Source: Motacilla alba alba
Taxonomy: Eukaryota; Chordata; Aves; Passeriformes; Motacillidae
Assembly: GCF_015832195.1 (NCBI RefSeq)
Contig: NC_052018.1
Span: 52,637,666 to 52,701,665 of the forward strand
Reading direction: 5' to 3'
DNA length: 64,000 nt
Shown here: in pieces, positions 38,401-50,960 of the stretch
Layout: each line of letters begins with the position of its first letter
How positions within the stretch are numbered: the first letter of the stretch is position 1
Translations under genes and position numbers: made by a program
The notes under the pieces: model-generated
Databases searched by the model: none
Seen by the model: the letters and a program-made list of their open reading frames with translations, nothing else
What the model was told of the DNA's origin: nothing

Positions 38401-41400
38401 ACTAGCTAGGTTAATACTTCTTGCTGCTGTAGTCCCCTGCAAAGCTCTTAAATATTTAAATTTCTCTTTCAGCATTTGGAGAGATAGAAGGATTGAAAGC
38501 AATTTAGAGAAAGCACTTTCTGTGCAGAAACTAGTATGCTTATAAGGTGGGGCATTTAAAGCACTGCAGCTCTTGCTTCTATAGATAGGATTTAATTGTA
38601 AGCCAATGCTGCTACTATCTAACGTTAAATGATGGTGGATTTTTTTTCCCATTAGAAAAAGTAATTATAATGAGATAAATTTGTAATGCCCAATTTTGAA
38701 GTTCAGGAATGTTACTGTCTAATAAGAGCTGGCTTAATAAGATTTGAAATTGAAGTGCCGTGATCTCTTTTTATGGAGCCAAAGTAAAGTCTCTTATTCC
38801 TGCAACTTCATATATGTTGACTGTGGAAAATATCTTTAAAATCACAGCTCTGACTGAGTAAGTTATTATTCCTGGTTGGCTGAGGTATTTTGTGCTTGAA
38901 ATTACAGAGGCAGGCCCATGTGTACATACGTTAATGTCATTTAAATACATGCAGAAAATGGTGGAAGTGTTTCTTTACTGTGAGGTTTTAATTTATTCTA
39001 CACACTGCATGTTAAGATGGTTGGAATATATGATGTCAGAACTCTGAAGCAGCAATATCTGAATTTATTTAATCAGGTTAAAGTGCATAACAACTTTCAA
39101 CTGTGAACCTTTTTGTGAAGTGTCTGTAAGAATTTTGTTTCAGATGCAGTTCTTCCACTTCATGAGCCTACAGCATTAAGAATGATTATTTCTTCCAGAT
39201 ACACAGAAGAGATCATTCCCCGCCATCCGTGCCTGAAACTTGTTAGCAACTGCGAGCAGCTGCTTTCCAGCCACACATCAAGGCGCCTCATAACCATGGA
39301 AAAGGTGAAAGAATTCAAGGTAAGCTTGAATTCTTGATCATATTGTGTAAAATAGGAGCTGTTGCGTTCGTGACAAGTTCGTGCTATTCAGCATTTGATC
39401 CTTGTTTCTGTCACACTTGGGTTTTTATGATCAGAGTTAGAGCTTTTGTAAAATTGAGCGGTGATTTAAGGGACTGTTCTGGTTTTGGTTTCTTCTTTTT
39501 TATTCTCAGTTTTTAGTAAACTATTCATCCTGAAAAAGTCCCTTGATAGTGTGAAAAAGATCTTTGAACTTAAGGTTACTTGTAAATCCCCTCCACAGAG
39601 GCTTTGCCTTAATGCCTAAGTTTCCATTGATTGCAAAGTGTGTCTTAATGCCCAGTATTTGAATACTAAATATTTTTGTGGGTCCTGAAGTAGAGGTAGA
39701 CCTTATTTAATTCTGTTACTTCATCTTTAGAGTGGTACATTTTATCTGTTGGAATAATATTGAAGTTGCGACAAGTAACAACAGAGCGCACTGGATCTTT
39801 TTTCTGTTTTTGTTTTGTGGCACACTGAGTGTTTCTCCTGAGGCATTGGGACCAGGGAATATTGCATTCAGATCTCCTTTCCGTTCTTGGTACTTCTCTC
39901 ACTTCATAATGTTAAAAGAAATGCTAAACACATGTGAGACAAATTCTTAATGAAAATGCACTCGGTGAGCAAGTGTTTTCAGTACATTGCTTGTCAGCTG
40001 TAAGAGCTGTTTCAGATGGCAGGAGATGCAGTCAGGCTGCGGTGTCTGTGTGGTGCTTGCACTACTGACACAGCAGGGGTTCAGTGCAGCGTTCATAATG
40101 CTTGTGGTGACTGCAGTTCTCAAGCAACACCTGAACTTCTATAAACACTCTGTGTGGAGTTCAGCCTCAGAGATGCCAACTTCACCAGTAGCAAACCAGG
40201 AGGGGTAGATGATGAAAGTTTTTGACATGTGTATCTCAGGGTGTTCAGGGGGGGTTTTGACAGCAGTTTTATTGCTACCAGTGCTGTAGGGTAGCACATT
40301 GTAACCTAAAAAATATATCAGCCCTTCTGCAAAAAGACTTGCGTCATTTGTTACTCTCCTCTTGTGCATCACATGTTCTTCAGTTCATGGTTTGACAGGT
40401 TCATGTCTGGAAGTGCTTAGCTCTGAGCACCTGAGACTAGTTGGCAGGCTTGCTGCTTAGATAAGGCTGTGCAAGTGCTTACATTCAGTATTCCAGATGT
40501 CTGTTAGATAATATAAAGATACCAGAACCCATGTGTGGTTTCTGATGATGCAAAATTTGTCTAGAGAACAAAATTCATACTGAATCCTTAGCCACTGCCT
40601 GCTTGGTTTAGGACCTTGTTTTGGTGTCTAGGATTTCCCAGCCCCAGTGTCCCTTACCTGGAACATGTTTTTTTCTCTATTAATACCCTGAGCAACCTTT
40701 GAATTGGATACTTCTGATTCGCCAGATAGGACCATAAAATTCAGAAGTTATATTTTTGTCTGCTTTTCTTTTTCCTAAGTGAAAGAGTGAATTTTTATGG
40801 ATATACCTAACATTTATGTTTCCAGACGGTTCCTGTCTGCATTACTAAACTGGTTTGTAACAGGCCCTCAGTTGCCCTTTAATTCAGCTTAGTGCAGCAC
40901 TTGCAAATGGATGAGAAATGTTAAAAATCATGTTACTGTTACTATGCAGTTCTTCGGTTTCCCCACTGTTTGCCACCAATAAGGAATTGCAGATTTCACA
41001 GCAAATTTTGATTTCTTTATTAACAATTTAAATAAACTCTTAACTGAAGATGAATTCAGTCGTTGAAATTGGTGGTGCAGTTTGATTGGAATGGTTTGTA
41101 ATAAAAAGGAGATCAAAGTGAAGGCAAAAAGTGAGTATGTCTAGGTGAAGTACTGATCTATCATAAGAAATCATAAGCATGAGGATCATATGTTGCATTA
41201 AAAACCTCACAAACCTGGTATATAACTCATTGTCTTGTAAGTATCCATTCTGTGTTTTTTAGTTTACAGTGAGGTTGTGCCAACTGGGAAAGGATTCTTC
41301 CTGAACTCAGTGTTGATATGAATATGCTCTTCCAGCATGTGCACAATATCAGCAGAAGAGTTTTTGGTTTTCTTAATTACCGTTTCAGACAACTTTTGCC

Positions 41401-44400
41401 ACTGCTCCTCCCAGCACAGCATTCACCCCAAAATGCACACTCCCCTCCTGCCTCCCCCACAGCACATCTGCACACTGTCACCCCAAAACCCAGGGTGGGT
41501 GGGGCAGGGGGGCAACTGCACCCTCAGCCCAGAGCCCTATGTTTCTCCCTCCCTGTGAGGCATCCCACTTTTTTAATGCCAAGAGAGATGCCTAGAAATG
41601 ATGTAGTAAGATGTAACAGAAAACTTGACTGAAGGACAAACTCTGAGCATATGATTGTCCAGGAGGGGACTGTGAAGCACCAGGCACACAAACCCACCCT
41701 GCTGAATGGTTCAAGCATTTCCCTGTCATGTGGTCACTCCAGAGTTGTTACTGGTGTGGAATTCTTCCTGCTGAATTTAGCAGTGTCTGTTCCTGGGTGT
41801 ATGACCCTGCTGTCTCTGGTTTGGTAACTGCTTCTTTTTGTTTATAGCTGTATAACATTAGTACAAGTGGTTTCTATAGCTACTGTCCAGCACCAGATGT
41901 GGAGTGGTAGGAAACAGTGATAAGGCTAGGAAGACTTTTTTTCGAAACAAAAACTAAATGTGGGTAATTACCTTGAAGCTGAACTGGGGCATGCTAGATG
42001 AATAAGAATCTTTAGAATGTCACTTAATATTTGCCAAGATTTAAAGAAAAACATTTTCTTGTTATCATTCCGCATCCCCTTCTCTTCTGCCTATTCTTTT
42101 TTTGTCAGAGATCTCTAAAACCTATTTTAATGTTGTCTTTAGAAAAAATAAATTGTTATGGGGTTTTTTTACAAGCTATTTTCTCTGTAGAGTTAAATGA
42201 AGCCTATCCCTGGTGTTCAGATTGTACACATTCAGCTCCTTGATAAACAGTAGTGTAAGTTAGAATTTGTTTGAAAATCCTTAGTCTCTGAAATCCTAGA
42301 ATTTCAGTTACTTTGATAAGTCCTCACACTGCCTTTAAAATTCCTTTGCCTAGTAAATCTCAACAGTGACTGGTATCTCCAGGTAGTTCAGGATTTCTTA
42401 TTTTCTTTTCCCTTTTTTAAGGAGCAATTCCCATTCTTGTTGGTGTTTGGTGGGGGTTTTTTGTTCTTTGTTTTTGAAGCAATTGCCATATTTATTAGAC
42501 AGTCATGCCTGCACAGGTGAGAGGTAGGGAATGATAATTCCTCTTAGACTGGAATTATTGTGATGTGAGCCAGGAGCTTCCTTTGTAATCTCTCCTATGA
42601 AATCCATGCCTGACTGCAGATCTCTCATTTAGCGAGCAGTGTTTGCAGAGCTCTTGATGAGGCCTGGATTTTCGAGGTGGGATTCTGCTGTGCAGTGGTG
42701 CACCAAGCCTTTTTCCATCTGGTGCATGCAGATGCCCCTGTTACACCTGTGTTCTGCTTAAAGTTTGTTCTTCTGCACAGCACATCCTCTCTTTGCCCTA
42801 ACCAGCTTGGAGCTGGAGGAGAGAGTAGTTTACTCCCTCATCCCTTCCCCCCCAATCAGCATTTTGTTTCCTATGGAATCAAGATGAATGTTGTACATGT
42901 GCGTGACCTCTTAGAGGTTGTGGGGATTAATTTTAATCTTAGAGTATCTTTGATCTATGTGTCATTATCCATCAGGGTCAGATATCCCATCCATTTCTCA
43001 AAATAAGTGAATTATGTAGCATTCTTGTTAAAACATCCCAGTGATATAAAAATATATGTTTATGTCAAAGAAGGAATTTTGACGTGGATTTCAAGAGAAA
43101 AGTGCTCTTTTTCAAAGAGTGGCTGGAGAAATGGGTACAGGCTAGCTGTGAGAGGAGTGTATCTTAAATCCTTCTTGTTTCCTGTCTATCTATAGTAATT
43201 TTGTAATTTTCATTTTTTTCACAAACATGGTAAAAGCCTGTTGTTTGTCAGCCTGAGAATAGTCATGGAGACTGAAGTCTCCCACAGGTGACCAGAAGAC
43301 GATAGATAACACTGTGCCTGCATTGGGTTTCCTGAAGTAATTTTCTCCTGCTATTTTCCAACAGTGCAGTATTTAAATAGAGCTGCTGCTGCTGTACATG
43401 CTTTACATAATAGATATCTACATGGCACTGAACATTTAGCAAGTTAATTTAAGCTGGTGTCACATTCCTGATGTCTGCTTTCGTAGCAGGTGAGACCTCC
43501 TTTGAAGTAATATCTCATTGTGTCCAGAAGAGGGCCCTTCTACATGCACGCAAGCGTCTTGCTTTGTTGAAAAACCTTTTCTTTCACTCCCTTGGAATGC
43601 TCGTTAAGATATCTGGTGCTAGGAGAGGTGTTGATCTTGGTAGGTGAAAACCTGGAAAAGGCTACAAAAGAGCTGAAGGGAGAGATTGTCCACTAGGATT
43701 CTGTTCATCCTTGCATTGTAGTACTCTTGTAATACGAAAATATTGACTAAAATCTACTTCCATGTTCCTACTAATGCTAAAACATTCCACAGTAACTTTA
43801 TTTTTGAATATGAACAAATAACTAAACGTTTTAAGGTAGTGAACCAATGTCTGTGTTACTGCCTTGGTTAAAAACATGAGAAGGAGCACATGGCGGAGTA
43901 GAGGCTTGGTTCTGTTGTGTGCTTGCTTTTATTTTCTCCTTGTGCTGTTCAGTTGTTCTGTGTGAGGCTTCTTCTCACTGTTCTTCCTGCTTTTGAGCAT
44001 AATGAGAAACTGACATCACCCAGAAGCATAAAACTGTTTTTAGAAGTTGCCATCAGTTTTCTTTAACACTCAGATTAAAGTTTGATGTAATGTTTATCTT
44101 ACAGCATTGCTAATGTTAGCTGACAAGTATCTTAATTGTATAAAGCCACAGTACATGATGAACTAAACCTTTGTATATACAGTGGGCCAATTTTCTAAAC
44201 TGTGTTTTTGGCTGGTGTCAAATAGGTATTATGTGTGGGGATTTACTGTGTCAACTTCAACTTTCAGAAATACATGAATGTTGCACCGAAAAAAAAAATC
44301 TCTGAATGTGCTTCAGTAATTGTAGGAACTCATTTTACCATTTGTGTTCCTCTTCTGTTTGTGCCTGCCTTCCTCAGACCTCTGACAGACTGAATTCTTC

Positions 44401-44789
44401 TGAAAATGCTTTTTTTGGAAAGTGACTTGTGTGGTGCATGGTACCTGTACTCATTTGGTCGTGTAAGGGTGGGATTCTGGTGATGTCAGCTGAGACATTT
44501 TCAGTGACTTAAGTGTGTGCTGTTGAACTGTAAAACAAAAACCAAACTGCCTCACCCTTGCACCTCATGGTTTGAAAACGTCTGGAGGCAGAGTGGTGGC
44601 AATACGTGCTGAGCACACTACCCTGAAGTCTAATGTTTGTCTTCTGGTGCCATGCAGGATCAAGATGAGAACTCTTACTTGCTGGATGGACAGTATATGC
44701 CGTACAGGGGACACAATTCTTTCCGTGAGAAGTATTTCAGTGGTGTGACAAAGAGGATTGCCAAAGAAGAAAAGGACAATCAGAAGTAA
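21399..44789 (+). CDS. TRMT11: TRMT11, tRNA (guanine(10)-N2)-methyltransferase catalytic subunit
   Basis: Thirteen coding exons: 21399-21473, 22897-22962, 23712-23785, 24999-25080, 25174-25266, 26289-26423, 28067-28223, 32866-32946, 33590-33754, 35112-35184, 35906-36037, 39199-39319 and 44658-44789. Phases all agree and give 461 aa, against 463 in human. The start has G at -3 and opens with [20 protein letters not shown]. Residues 1 to about 175 are the N-terminal THUMP-like RNA-binding part. The Rossmann methyltransferase fold follows, with the AdoMet motif FDPFVGTGG at 221-229, acidic motif TDIDYN in exon 8, and the catalytic motif DPPY at 309-312, formed across the exon 9/10 junction. The C-terminus ends in [20 protein letters not shown]. 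With TRMT112 it makes m2G at position 10 of tRNAs in the cytosol (family knowledge). Oddities: donor GTGCGT after exon 6, and Cys202 in [10 protein letters not shown] where I recall Gly in human. Confidence 0.97.
21698..21755. repeat. 26-bp tandem repeat in TRMT11 intron 1
   Basis: A unit beginning AGGCTCCCTCTGCCCCCTTC repeats with a 26-bp period (21698, 21724), and a third partial copy starts at 21750. The two full copies differ only near the end. A small GC-rich minisatellite. Confidence 0.85.
22811..22856 (+). repeat. Polypyrimidine tract before TRMT11 exon 2
   Basis: About 45 bases of almost pure C/T on the coding strand, ending about 40 bp before the exon 2 acceptor at 22896. It may help define the 3' splice site. 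Confidence 0.6.
28920..29560 (-). mobile_element. CR1 LINE fragment in TRMT11 intron 7
   Basis: About 640 bp reads as the reverse complement of an avian CR1 3' region. Typical + strand strings are CACACCATGTGCCTGAGAGC, CAGGCTGTGACCACTTCCCT, GACCTCAGCTGCTCCCCATA and CAGCTGCAATGCTGTGCCTG. The 3' end of the element is at the left (CATAGAGT). The reading frames in it are broken remnants, so no protein is called. Confidence 0.92.
29585..29645. repeat. AT-rich tandem tract beside the CR1 copy
   Basis: Repeats of a unit like AATACTTATA and AAATATTTATA directly follow the old CR1 copy in TRMT11 intron 7. Confidence 0.7.
35396..35425. repeat. (GT)15 microsatellite in TRMT11 intron 10
   Basis: An uninterrupted GT dinucleotide repeat of about 15 units. 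Length is likely polymorphic. Confidence 0.95.
41493..41512 (+). other. G-quadruplex motif in TRMT11 intron 12
   Basis: Four G runs of 3, 3, 4 and 6 with loops of 1, 1 and 2 bases, on the coding strand, preceded by about 90 bp of C-rich sequence. Short loops predict a stable quadruplex in the DNA or in the pre-mRNA. Confidence 0.65.
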
Positions 44790-44887
44790 AATATTATATA
44801 AACAGCTTAAAAAATGAGGAAAGAATGAAGACCATGTTTCTTTGTAAGGACATCTGGATATGAACATTCATTTGGATGCTTCAGAAA

Positions 44888-44893
44888 AATAAA
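44888..44893 (+). terminator. Poly(A) signal AATAAA, TRMT11 proximal
   Basis: AATAAA 99 bases after the stop codon, on the coding strand. Confidence 0.6.
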
Positions 44894-45218
44894 TACTGCT
44901 TTTAATTTTAAAACAAGATGAAACCCACAACCCAGGTTGGGAGCAGTTCTTTTTAATTAGCTTTGTTTATAGCAGATTTTATTGTACAAGTTTTTTGAGT
45001 CTTATTTAATTTATATTTGTACTTTCAAGTATTAATGATGATTGACTAAAACCATTATTATTGTTCTTTCACCATTAAGGTTTACAAGAAAGTAGTAGTA
45101 TTATTTGGCTTCTTAAACTGTGAACATCTGGCTGTTTTAAAAACACGTGGTGGTGATCAGGGATTGCTGATTAGGAAGATCATTTTCATTTGTTTTGTTT
45201 TTTTTGTAAATGGTGTAC

Positions 45219-45224
45219 AATAAA
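45219..45224 (+). terminator. Poly(A) signal AATAAA, TRMT11 distal
   Basis: AATAAA followed by a G/T-rich stretch (GGTTGGCGTGAGGTTTTTT), which is the usual downstream element of a poly(A) site. It is the better of the two TRMT11 candidates. Confidence 0.65.
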
Positions 45225-48200
45225 CCAAGGTTGGCGTGAGGTTTTTTAAATTCTTGCATGCAATAATTGCTCATATGAATTTCACTTGCTCCGGCTGAGG
45301 TCACAAGTGTTTAAACAAACAGCAAACGCAGAGAAACAACTGGGCTCGTGCACACCCCACAAAAAGAAAAGCCTCTGTAAAGCCTCTGTGACCTGACAAA
45401 CTCTGGAGAGCTTATTAAACCCTGTGAAGCCTGTCCACATCTGAAGCTCATCTGTACCTTGGATTTGCTTTTGCATTCCTAAACCTTGACTCTTGGTAAC
45501 GCCAACTGTCTTCAATTTTTGGTTCAGAAATCGATAGTTAAACCAGTAACAACAACAGCATAAAATCAGTAATGGTTCCCTAATGGTATTAAGCCTAATC
45601 AGATCTTTGAAACCAAAGCTGTGTTTGTTAAAGGGCAGACTTTGCTGAATCCACACCACGTCCATCATGGAAATACCTCATTTGAAAACCACTAAGCCCA
45701 TTAATTCAGGATGTTAATGGCTCTGCTCATTTTGGTGGTCAAATATGGTCACATACTCTTCTTGGTCTGCGCTCACCAAGCAGGGCCCTGGTGCATGCAT
45801 CTGTGCTGCAGCCAGAGGAGCCCTGCTCCTCAGTTTGCTGCAGGTCGCTCATTGTGGTCATGTTAATGTCTTTGTAGATCATAATTTTAAGTGCCTCTCT
45901 AAGGAAGGCACAGGTCATTGTGTGTGTCTGATTGAGTTAATTAACTGAATTTGCTCTTCTGTGTATTGTGGTCCTCAGCTGCAGCAGGAAAGCTTACAAA
46001 CTCAGTGACAACTTAGTCTGGCCTTCTGGCTCTAATCTGTGGTGTGTTAAAAAGTTCTCAAATGTGATTTATTTTCTGTGTTTCCATTATAAATCACTTT
46101 GTCCTGACACTTTTAATGTCAGCCATATAATAGCCATTCTGGACTCAACTTGGAGCAAGATCAAAGCTCAGAAATTTTTTCAAAAGCAGAATTTGAATTG
46201 ATCATTTTCAAATATTACATCAAAAACGTACTGCTTCTGAAAACCTGTCTTCATTTCAGCATTACAATTTAGCATTCATCTTCTATTACATAACAAATTA
46301 AAATTCATTTCCATTCTTCATAGGCAAGGAATTTTTCTAGATTTATTATGCACTTAAAACTCCATTTTCGTGAAAGTTACCTTACACGTGATCTAAGTGG
46401 TTGTACAAGAGGTAAGGTAGTGGCAAATCTGGCTCTGCCTGTTCAATGAAAATGATTTAGTTTATTTCTCCTTTGCCTGGTCCAACTTCTAGTCCCTTCA
46501 GCAGTGGTGGTGTGGCCTTTGTTTAGCAGTCCATACATACCAGCTCTGTCATTACTGAAGGATACCATTTTGAACAGAAACCGTCAGTGTAGTTGGGGTA
46601 CTGCATCAACATTAGCTAATCAGAAATCATTTAGAATTGAAATCAGATGTTCAGTCTCTGCTGATCCCCAACTTTAAAGCTGTCATTTGGAAATGTTCCC
46701 CATCTTTAAATTTCTCCTTGCTTAGTGTGCACGCTCCAGCCTGTTGTGCGTGCAGACTTGCAGAGCACAGGCGTTTATGGATCCAGAGCTGTGACACAGT
46801 CCTGGCGCTCTCCCTAGCGCAGCGCTGACTTATCCTTTCGGCAGCATTTGGCCATCGGTGGCCGTGGCTTCTGGCACTTCCTTTCGCTCTGGTTCCATTC
46901 AGTCTCTTTCCATGAGGTTCCAGTTTCCTGTCCCTGGCGGGGAGCGTCAGTTCATGAGCCCGCGCTGGACTCATGCCGTTGTCATGCTCTCCTTTGGGGT
47001 GGTTTGTGCCATTTTCCAGTTTTTAAAAATAAATGTTATTTTTGGAGTGCTTTGTTGTGCTGCGGCAAATTGGATGGAGGGAGGAGCTGCAAACGGCTGC
47101 AAGGTCATATGGGCAGAAGCTGTCTCTTGCTGTAGAGAGCGATTTGTTGAGGAAACAAAGGGAAAGAGCTCCTTCTTTTTACAGGATCCCTTTACCTGGT
47201 GATGGTGTTCTGACTGCAAGCCTACCACATATGTGTGGGAAGAGGAAGGGAAAGAGTAGTGGAAATGGATTTTCTGTGCATTTACTGTGTACCCTACCTG
47301 CCATCTCTCTCTAATACTTTTTATAATTAGTAGCCAATTTGACTGAGTTTTACAGAAGGTCAAGGTTTGATGATGTCTTACAGATAACGGAGCTACACTT
47401 TTGTTGAAATAGGCAGAGGGAGTGAAGAAGAAGACAATCTCTTCCAAGGAAAAGGCTGTAATACGAGTTCAACTCTCATTAAACATCAGAGAACCCACAT
47501 GGAAACAAGACCTGGACAAAAGTTCTAACCAATTCTTTTTGTTTCTGCTACTACAACCAGTGCTGGCGTTGCTGCTTCTTGGTGTTCTCATTAAAACAAA
47601 GAGACACAAGTAAAAACATACAAAAAAGCTTTTTTAGTTGGAACACAAGGGTGTTGGCTGAACTTCCCACTTCTACTCAAGCTCTGAGGCAAACTCTCAG
47701 AAACTCAGACTCAGTAGTTTCTCCTTATCACTGAGTCAAGCAGATGTGTCAGCTTGGTGAGCTTCTCAAGGATAGTGCAGCTCTCCCTGTAAACCATCCT
47801 AAGAAACTGGGGTCTGTTAAAGGGATGACATCTGGGTCCTTTCCAGTAGAGAGAAAATATCCCCTCACTGGACATGGGCTTTCCAACAGCAGCTCCTGAT
47901 GGTTGGTTTTGGTGGACCCTTTATTCCTCTCTGCCTGTTCTAGAGGCCTGGAAGGCTGTGGTGGGAGTCCTTAACAGTTCAGTGTCTCTTTCTATTAGAC
48001 AAGCACTCAGCGTTGTGAATTAACAAGGTCACGGGTGTTGATATGCACCACAGCTGCCAGAAGGCAGTCAAAATTTTGTGAGTTCTCAGTCAAGGCTCAC
48101 CTGTCCAAACTTACTGAAAAATGATGCTTGGAAGATATACCATGAGCCTTCAGGCTGCTTTGATATTTGTTAAATGTAGGAATGTTTTAGGGAGGAATTG

Positions 48201-50227
48201 CCTTAATAATTCTGAATCTTTGCTTTCCTTCTAGCTGTGCTTTTTAAGATTTCTTCTTCATGTTTTTTTCCAATGTCTTCGGGACTATTCCACAGCTTCA
48301 AGGCCATCAGCCAGAGAAGGGTATCACAGAGTGGTGGCCCTGTGACTTTGCACTGTCCTCTGGCCACAGGTTTTCCACAGACAAAAATGTCCAGTTAGAG
48401 CAGGGACGAGGCACAGGGATGATACACGGTGGTTGCAGGTTTCCCTGTTGGACAAGAAGAGCTCTGGGATTAGTTGGAAGGTGGTTCAGCTGCTGGCTCA
48501 GCTCCCATCACCACCATGTTTCTCTTTTCTGACTTTCCACCCCTTCATAGAAGCTAGGAAGAAAAATTTAATTTGTTCTTTCTTTGCTGTTTAGTTTGGT
48601 TTGCAGTTTCATCTGAGGTCCAGAGTTGAAAAAGGCTGTCTTTTCAGTCTGGAAACTTCTTCCTAAAAAAAACAGAGTTGTGGGTACCCAGGAGAATGAA
48701 AAAACTGGTATTCCTCTCCACCTTTCTTTTTTGTTTGATATTTGAAAAAAAAAAACAAACTATTTCTTTAACCTTATTCTTTCCTGTAATTGATTTTGGT
48801 GATCAATTTAAAATTTAAAAAGGCAAAATACATCTTACCTGCCCCTGTGCTACCCTTTTAATATCTTTCTCTGACGTTCTCTTACTGGCTCAGCGGGCTG
48901 TAAAAATCTGTGTTAATGTATGTATCCTCACAGCTGTTTTCATTACAGTTCTCTGTCCTGGATGCTGCTACTTTGTATACTGTATTTTGCATTTTGTACT
49001 GCCTCTCACCAATTCCAGCTTTCCCAAGCCTGTGGGTGGGGAAGACACCACTCCAACGAGATGAAAGCTCTCTGTTAGCTAAATCACCTCATGAGACCCA
49101 AGGTCCTGGAGGATGGACGTTCTGCCTGGCTGCACTGAGGGCACTGGACTTCGAGACAGCTTTGCCAAGTAAGATCTTTTTTAACTCCTGTAGGTTGCAT
49201 AAAGTGAGGTGGGCAGCTGAAAGGTAAAGTCCATTGTCAGGAGGAAAATCTTAGTGTCTTCGCTGCTGTTCCTGGGATATTGGCTGCCTGTGCACCCAGG
49301 AGGTGCTTCAGAGGCTGCTGAAATCCCACAGCAAACCAAGGCACAGGGAATTCCACTGACTGTCCGGTTTGACAAGGAGTACTCTGAGTAGCAAAGTAGG
49401 ATCAGGATATTTTGCTTCATTTAAGAAACTCCCCAAAAGTTATTTTTTTAAATTCAGTTTTTAGGTGCTGGAAGAAGATGATTTTGCACAATGACATGTT
49501 AATGATCATCTGAGATTCTAATCTAAATTTTCATTGCCTTTAGTAAAAGAGGTGAAAATAAAAAAATCTAAACATCTAAAAATCTATGTTCAAAACAGCA
49601 TAGTATCACTGTGGTAATTCTTTCTGAAAGAAAATGTTATTTGAAGTTTATTTCCAATGAAAATGCCACTTGATGTATAAATTCTGTTTTAAAATTTGTT
49701 CTTCATGGATCCATTCTAATAAATATTTTATTAATAAAGTGCAAAATAACAGGTTATGTTATTATGTGTAATAGGATAAGTACTTAACTATAATCAAATA
49801 CATAACTCCTAAAAGTTTCATCTCTATAAAGAGGTACCATTGGCAAAGCAGTCATAGTTAATTGCAATATTTCCTCCTCTGGAGTCTGTCCCAGAAGATG
49901 GGATATCTCTAACTGATGTCCAGGGATGGATGTCAGTGCCATGACTGGACATCCCAGAGTGTCTTTGCTTTATCCTGAGACCAATATGAAAGGTTTCCAC
50001 GAAACACTGAGAATTATGCTGTGTATTTTGGAGGCAAAACTAATCCTTGTTCTGTCTTTTCTTCTACTGATGTAGCACTAGGCGGAATGCAAGTGGGTAA
50101 CTGCAGTACAGAATGAATTTAGTTATGAAAGCTCTTAACTAATAGCCAAGGTTCCTTAAATACTATGATTTTTGGCTAGACATGAAACACAGCTATGTGG
50201 AGAAAATCCTTTGAGTAGTTGGATCTA

Positions 50228-50960
50228 TTACAGAATCACAGAATATGCTGAGGTGGTAGGGACCCATCAGGATCATCGAGTGCACCTCCTGGCCCTGCAC
50301 AGAACATCCCCAGGAAATCACACCGTGTGCCTGAGAGCATTGTCCAGATGCTTCTTGAGCTCTGTCAGGCTGGTGCTGTGACCACTTCCCTGGGGAGCCT
50401 GTTCCAGTGCCCAGCCACCCTCTGGGGAAAGAACCTTTTCCTGATATCCAACCTAAAGCTCCCCACCTCAGCCTCATGCTGTTTCCTCGAGTCCTGTCAC
50501 TGGCCACCAGAGTGAAGAGATCAGTGCTTGCCCCTCCTCTTCACCTCACAAGGATGTTGAAGACTGCAATGAGGTGTCCCCTCAGTCATTTCCAGGCTGA
50601 AGAGACCCAAGTGACCTCAGCTGCTCCTCATAAAGCTTTCTTTCCGGACCCTTCACCTTTCTCATGGCCTTCCCTTGGACACTCTTTAATAGCTTAATAT
50701 CTTTGTTTCATTGTGGTACCCCAAACTGCACACAGGGTTCAAGGTGAGGTTGCCCCAGTGCAGGGCAGAGCAGGACAATCCTCTCCCTTGCCCAGCTGCA
50801 ATGCTGTGCCTGATGCACTCCAGGACATGGTTGGCCCTCCTGGCTGCCAGGGCACTGCTGGCTTGTGTTCAACTCTCTTTTGACCAGGACCCCTTTCCAC
50901 AACACTGCTTTCCAGCATCTTATTCCCCAGTCTGATTCCCCAGTCCAGGTCCTCACACTT
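50228..50960 (-). mobile_element. CR1 LINE fragment
   Basis: About 730 bp in reverse orientation, clearly homologous to the copy at 28920-29560: GTGTGCCTGAGAGCATTGTC, CAGGCTGGTGCTGTGACCAC, CTCAGCTGCTCCTCATAAAG and CAGCTGCAATGCTGTGCCTG. It reaches further 5' in the element (CCAGGACCCCTTTCCAC, CTTATTCCCCAGTCTG). The 3' end is at the left, beginning CAGAATCACAGAATATGC. Confidence 0.92.

Larger units (their letters stand above)
44790..45300 (+). other. TRMT11 3' UTR
   Basis: AT-rich sequence after the TRMT11 stop. A proximal AATAAA lies about 100 bases after the stop (44888-44893) and a distal one about 430 bases after it (45219-45224). Confidence 0.7.

Noticed and set aside
45282..45668. A 128-codon minus-strand frame just after TRMT11
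   Set aside because: No recognisable domain, no promoter signal, and the composition is like its surroundings. It is probably chance.
47422..47613. CENPW, expected after TRMT11 in the human order; this frame ends in Lys-rich sequence
   Set aside because: The order of residues does not match CENPW (no histone-fold core or conserved KEHV-type stretch), and it has a hydrophobic stretch. I found no CENPW exon elsewhere to 64 kb; it may lie further right.
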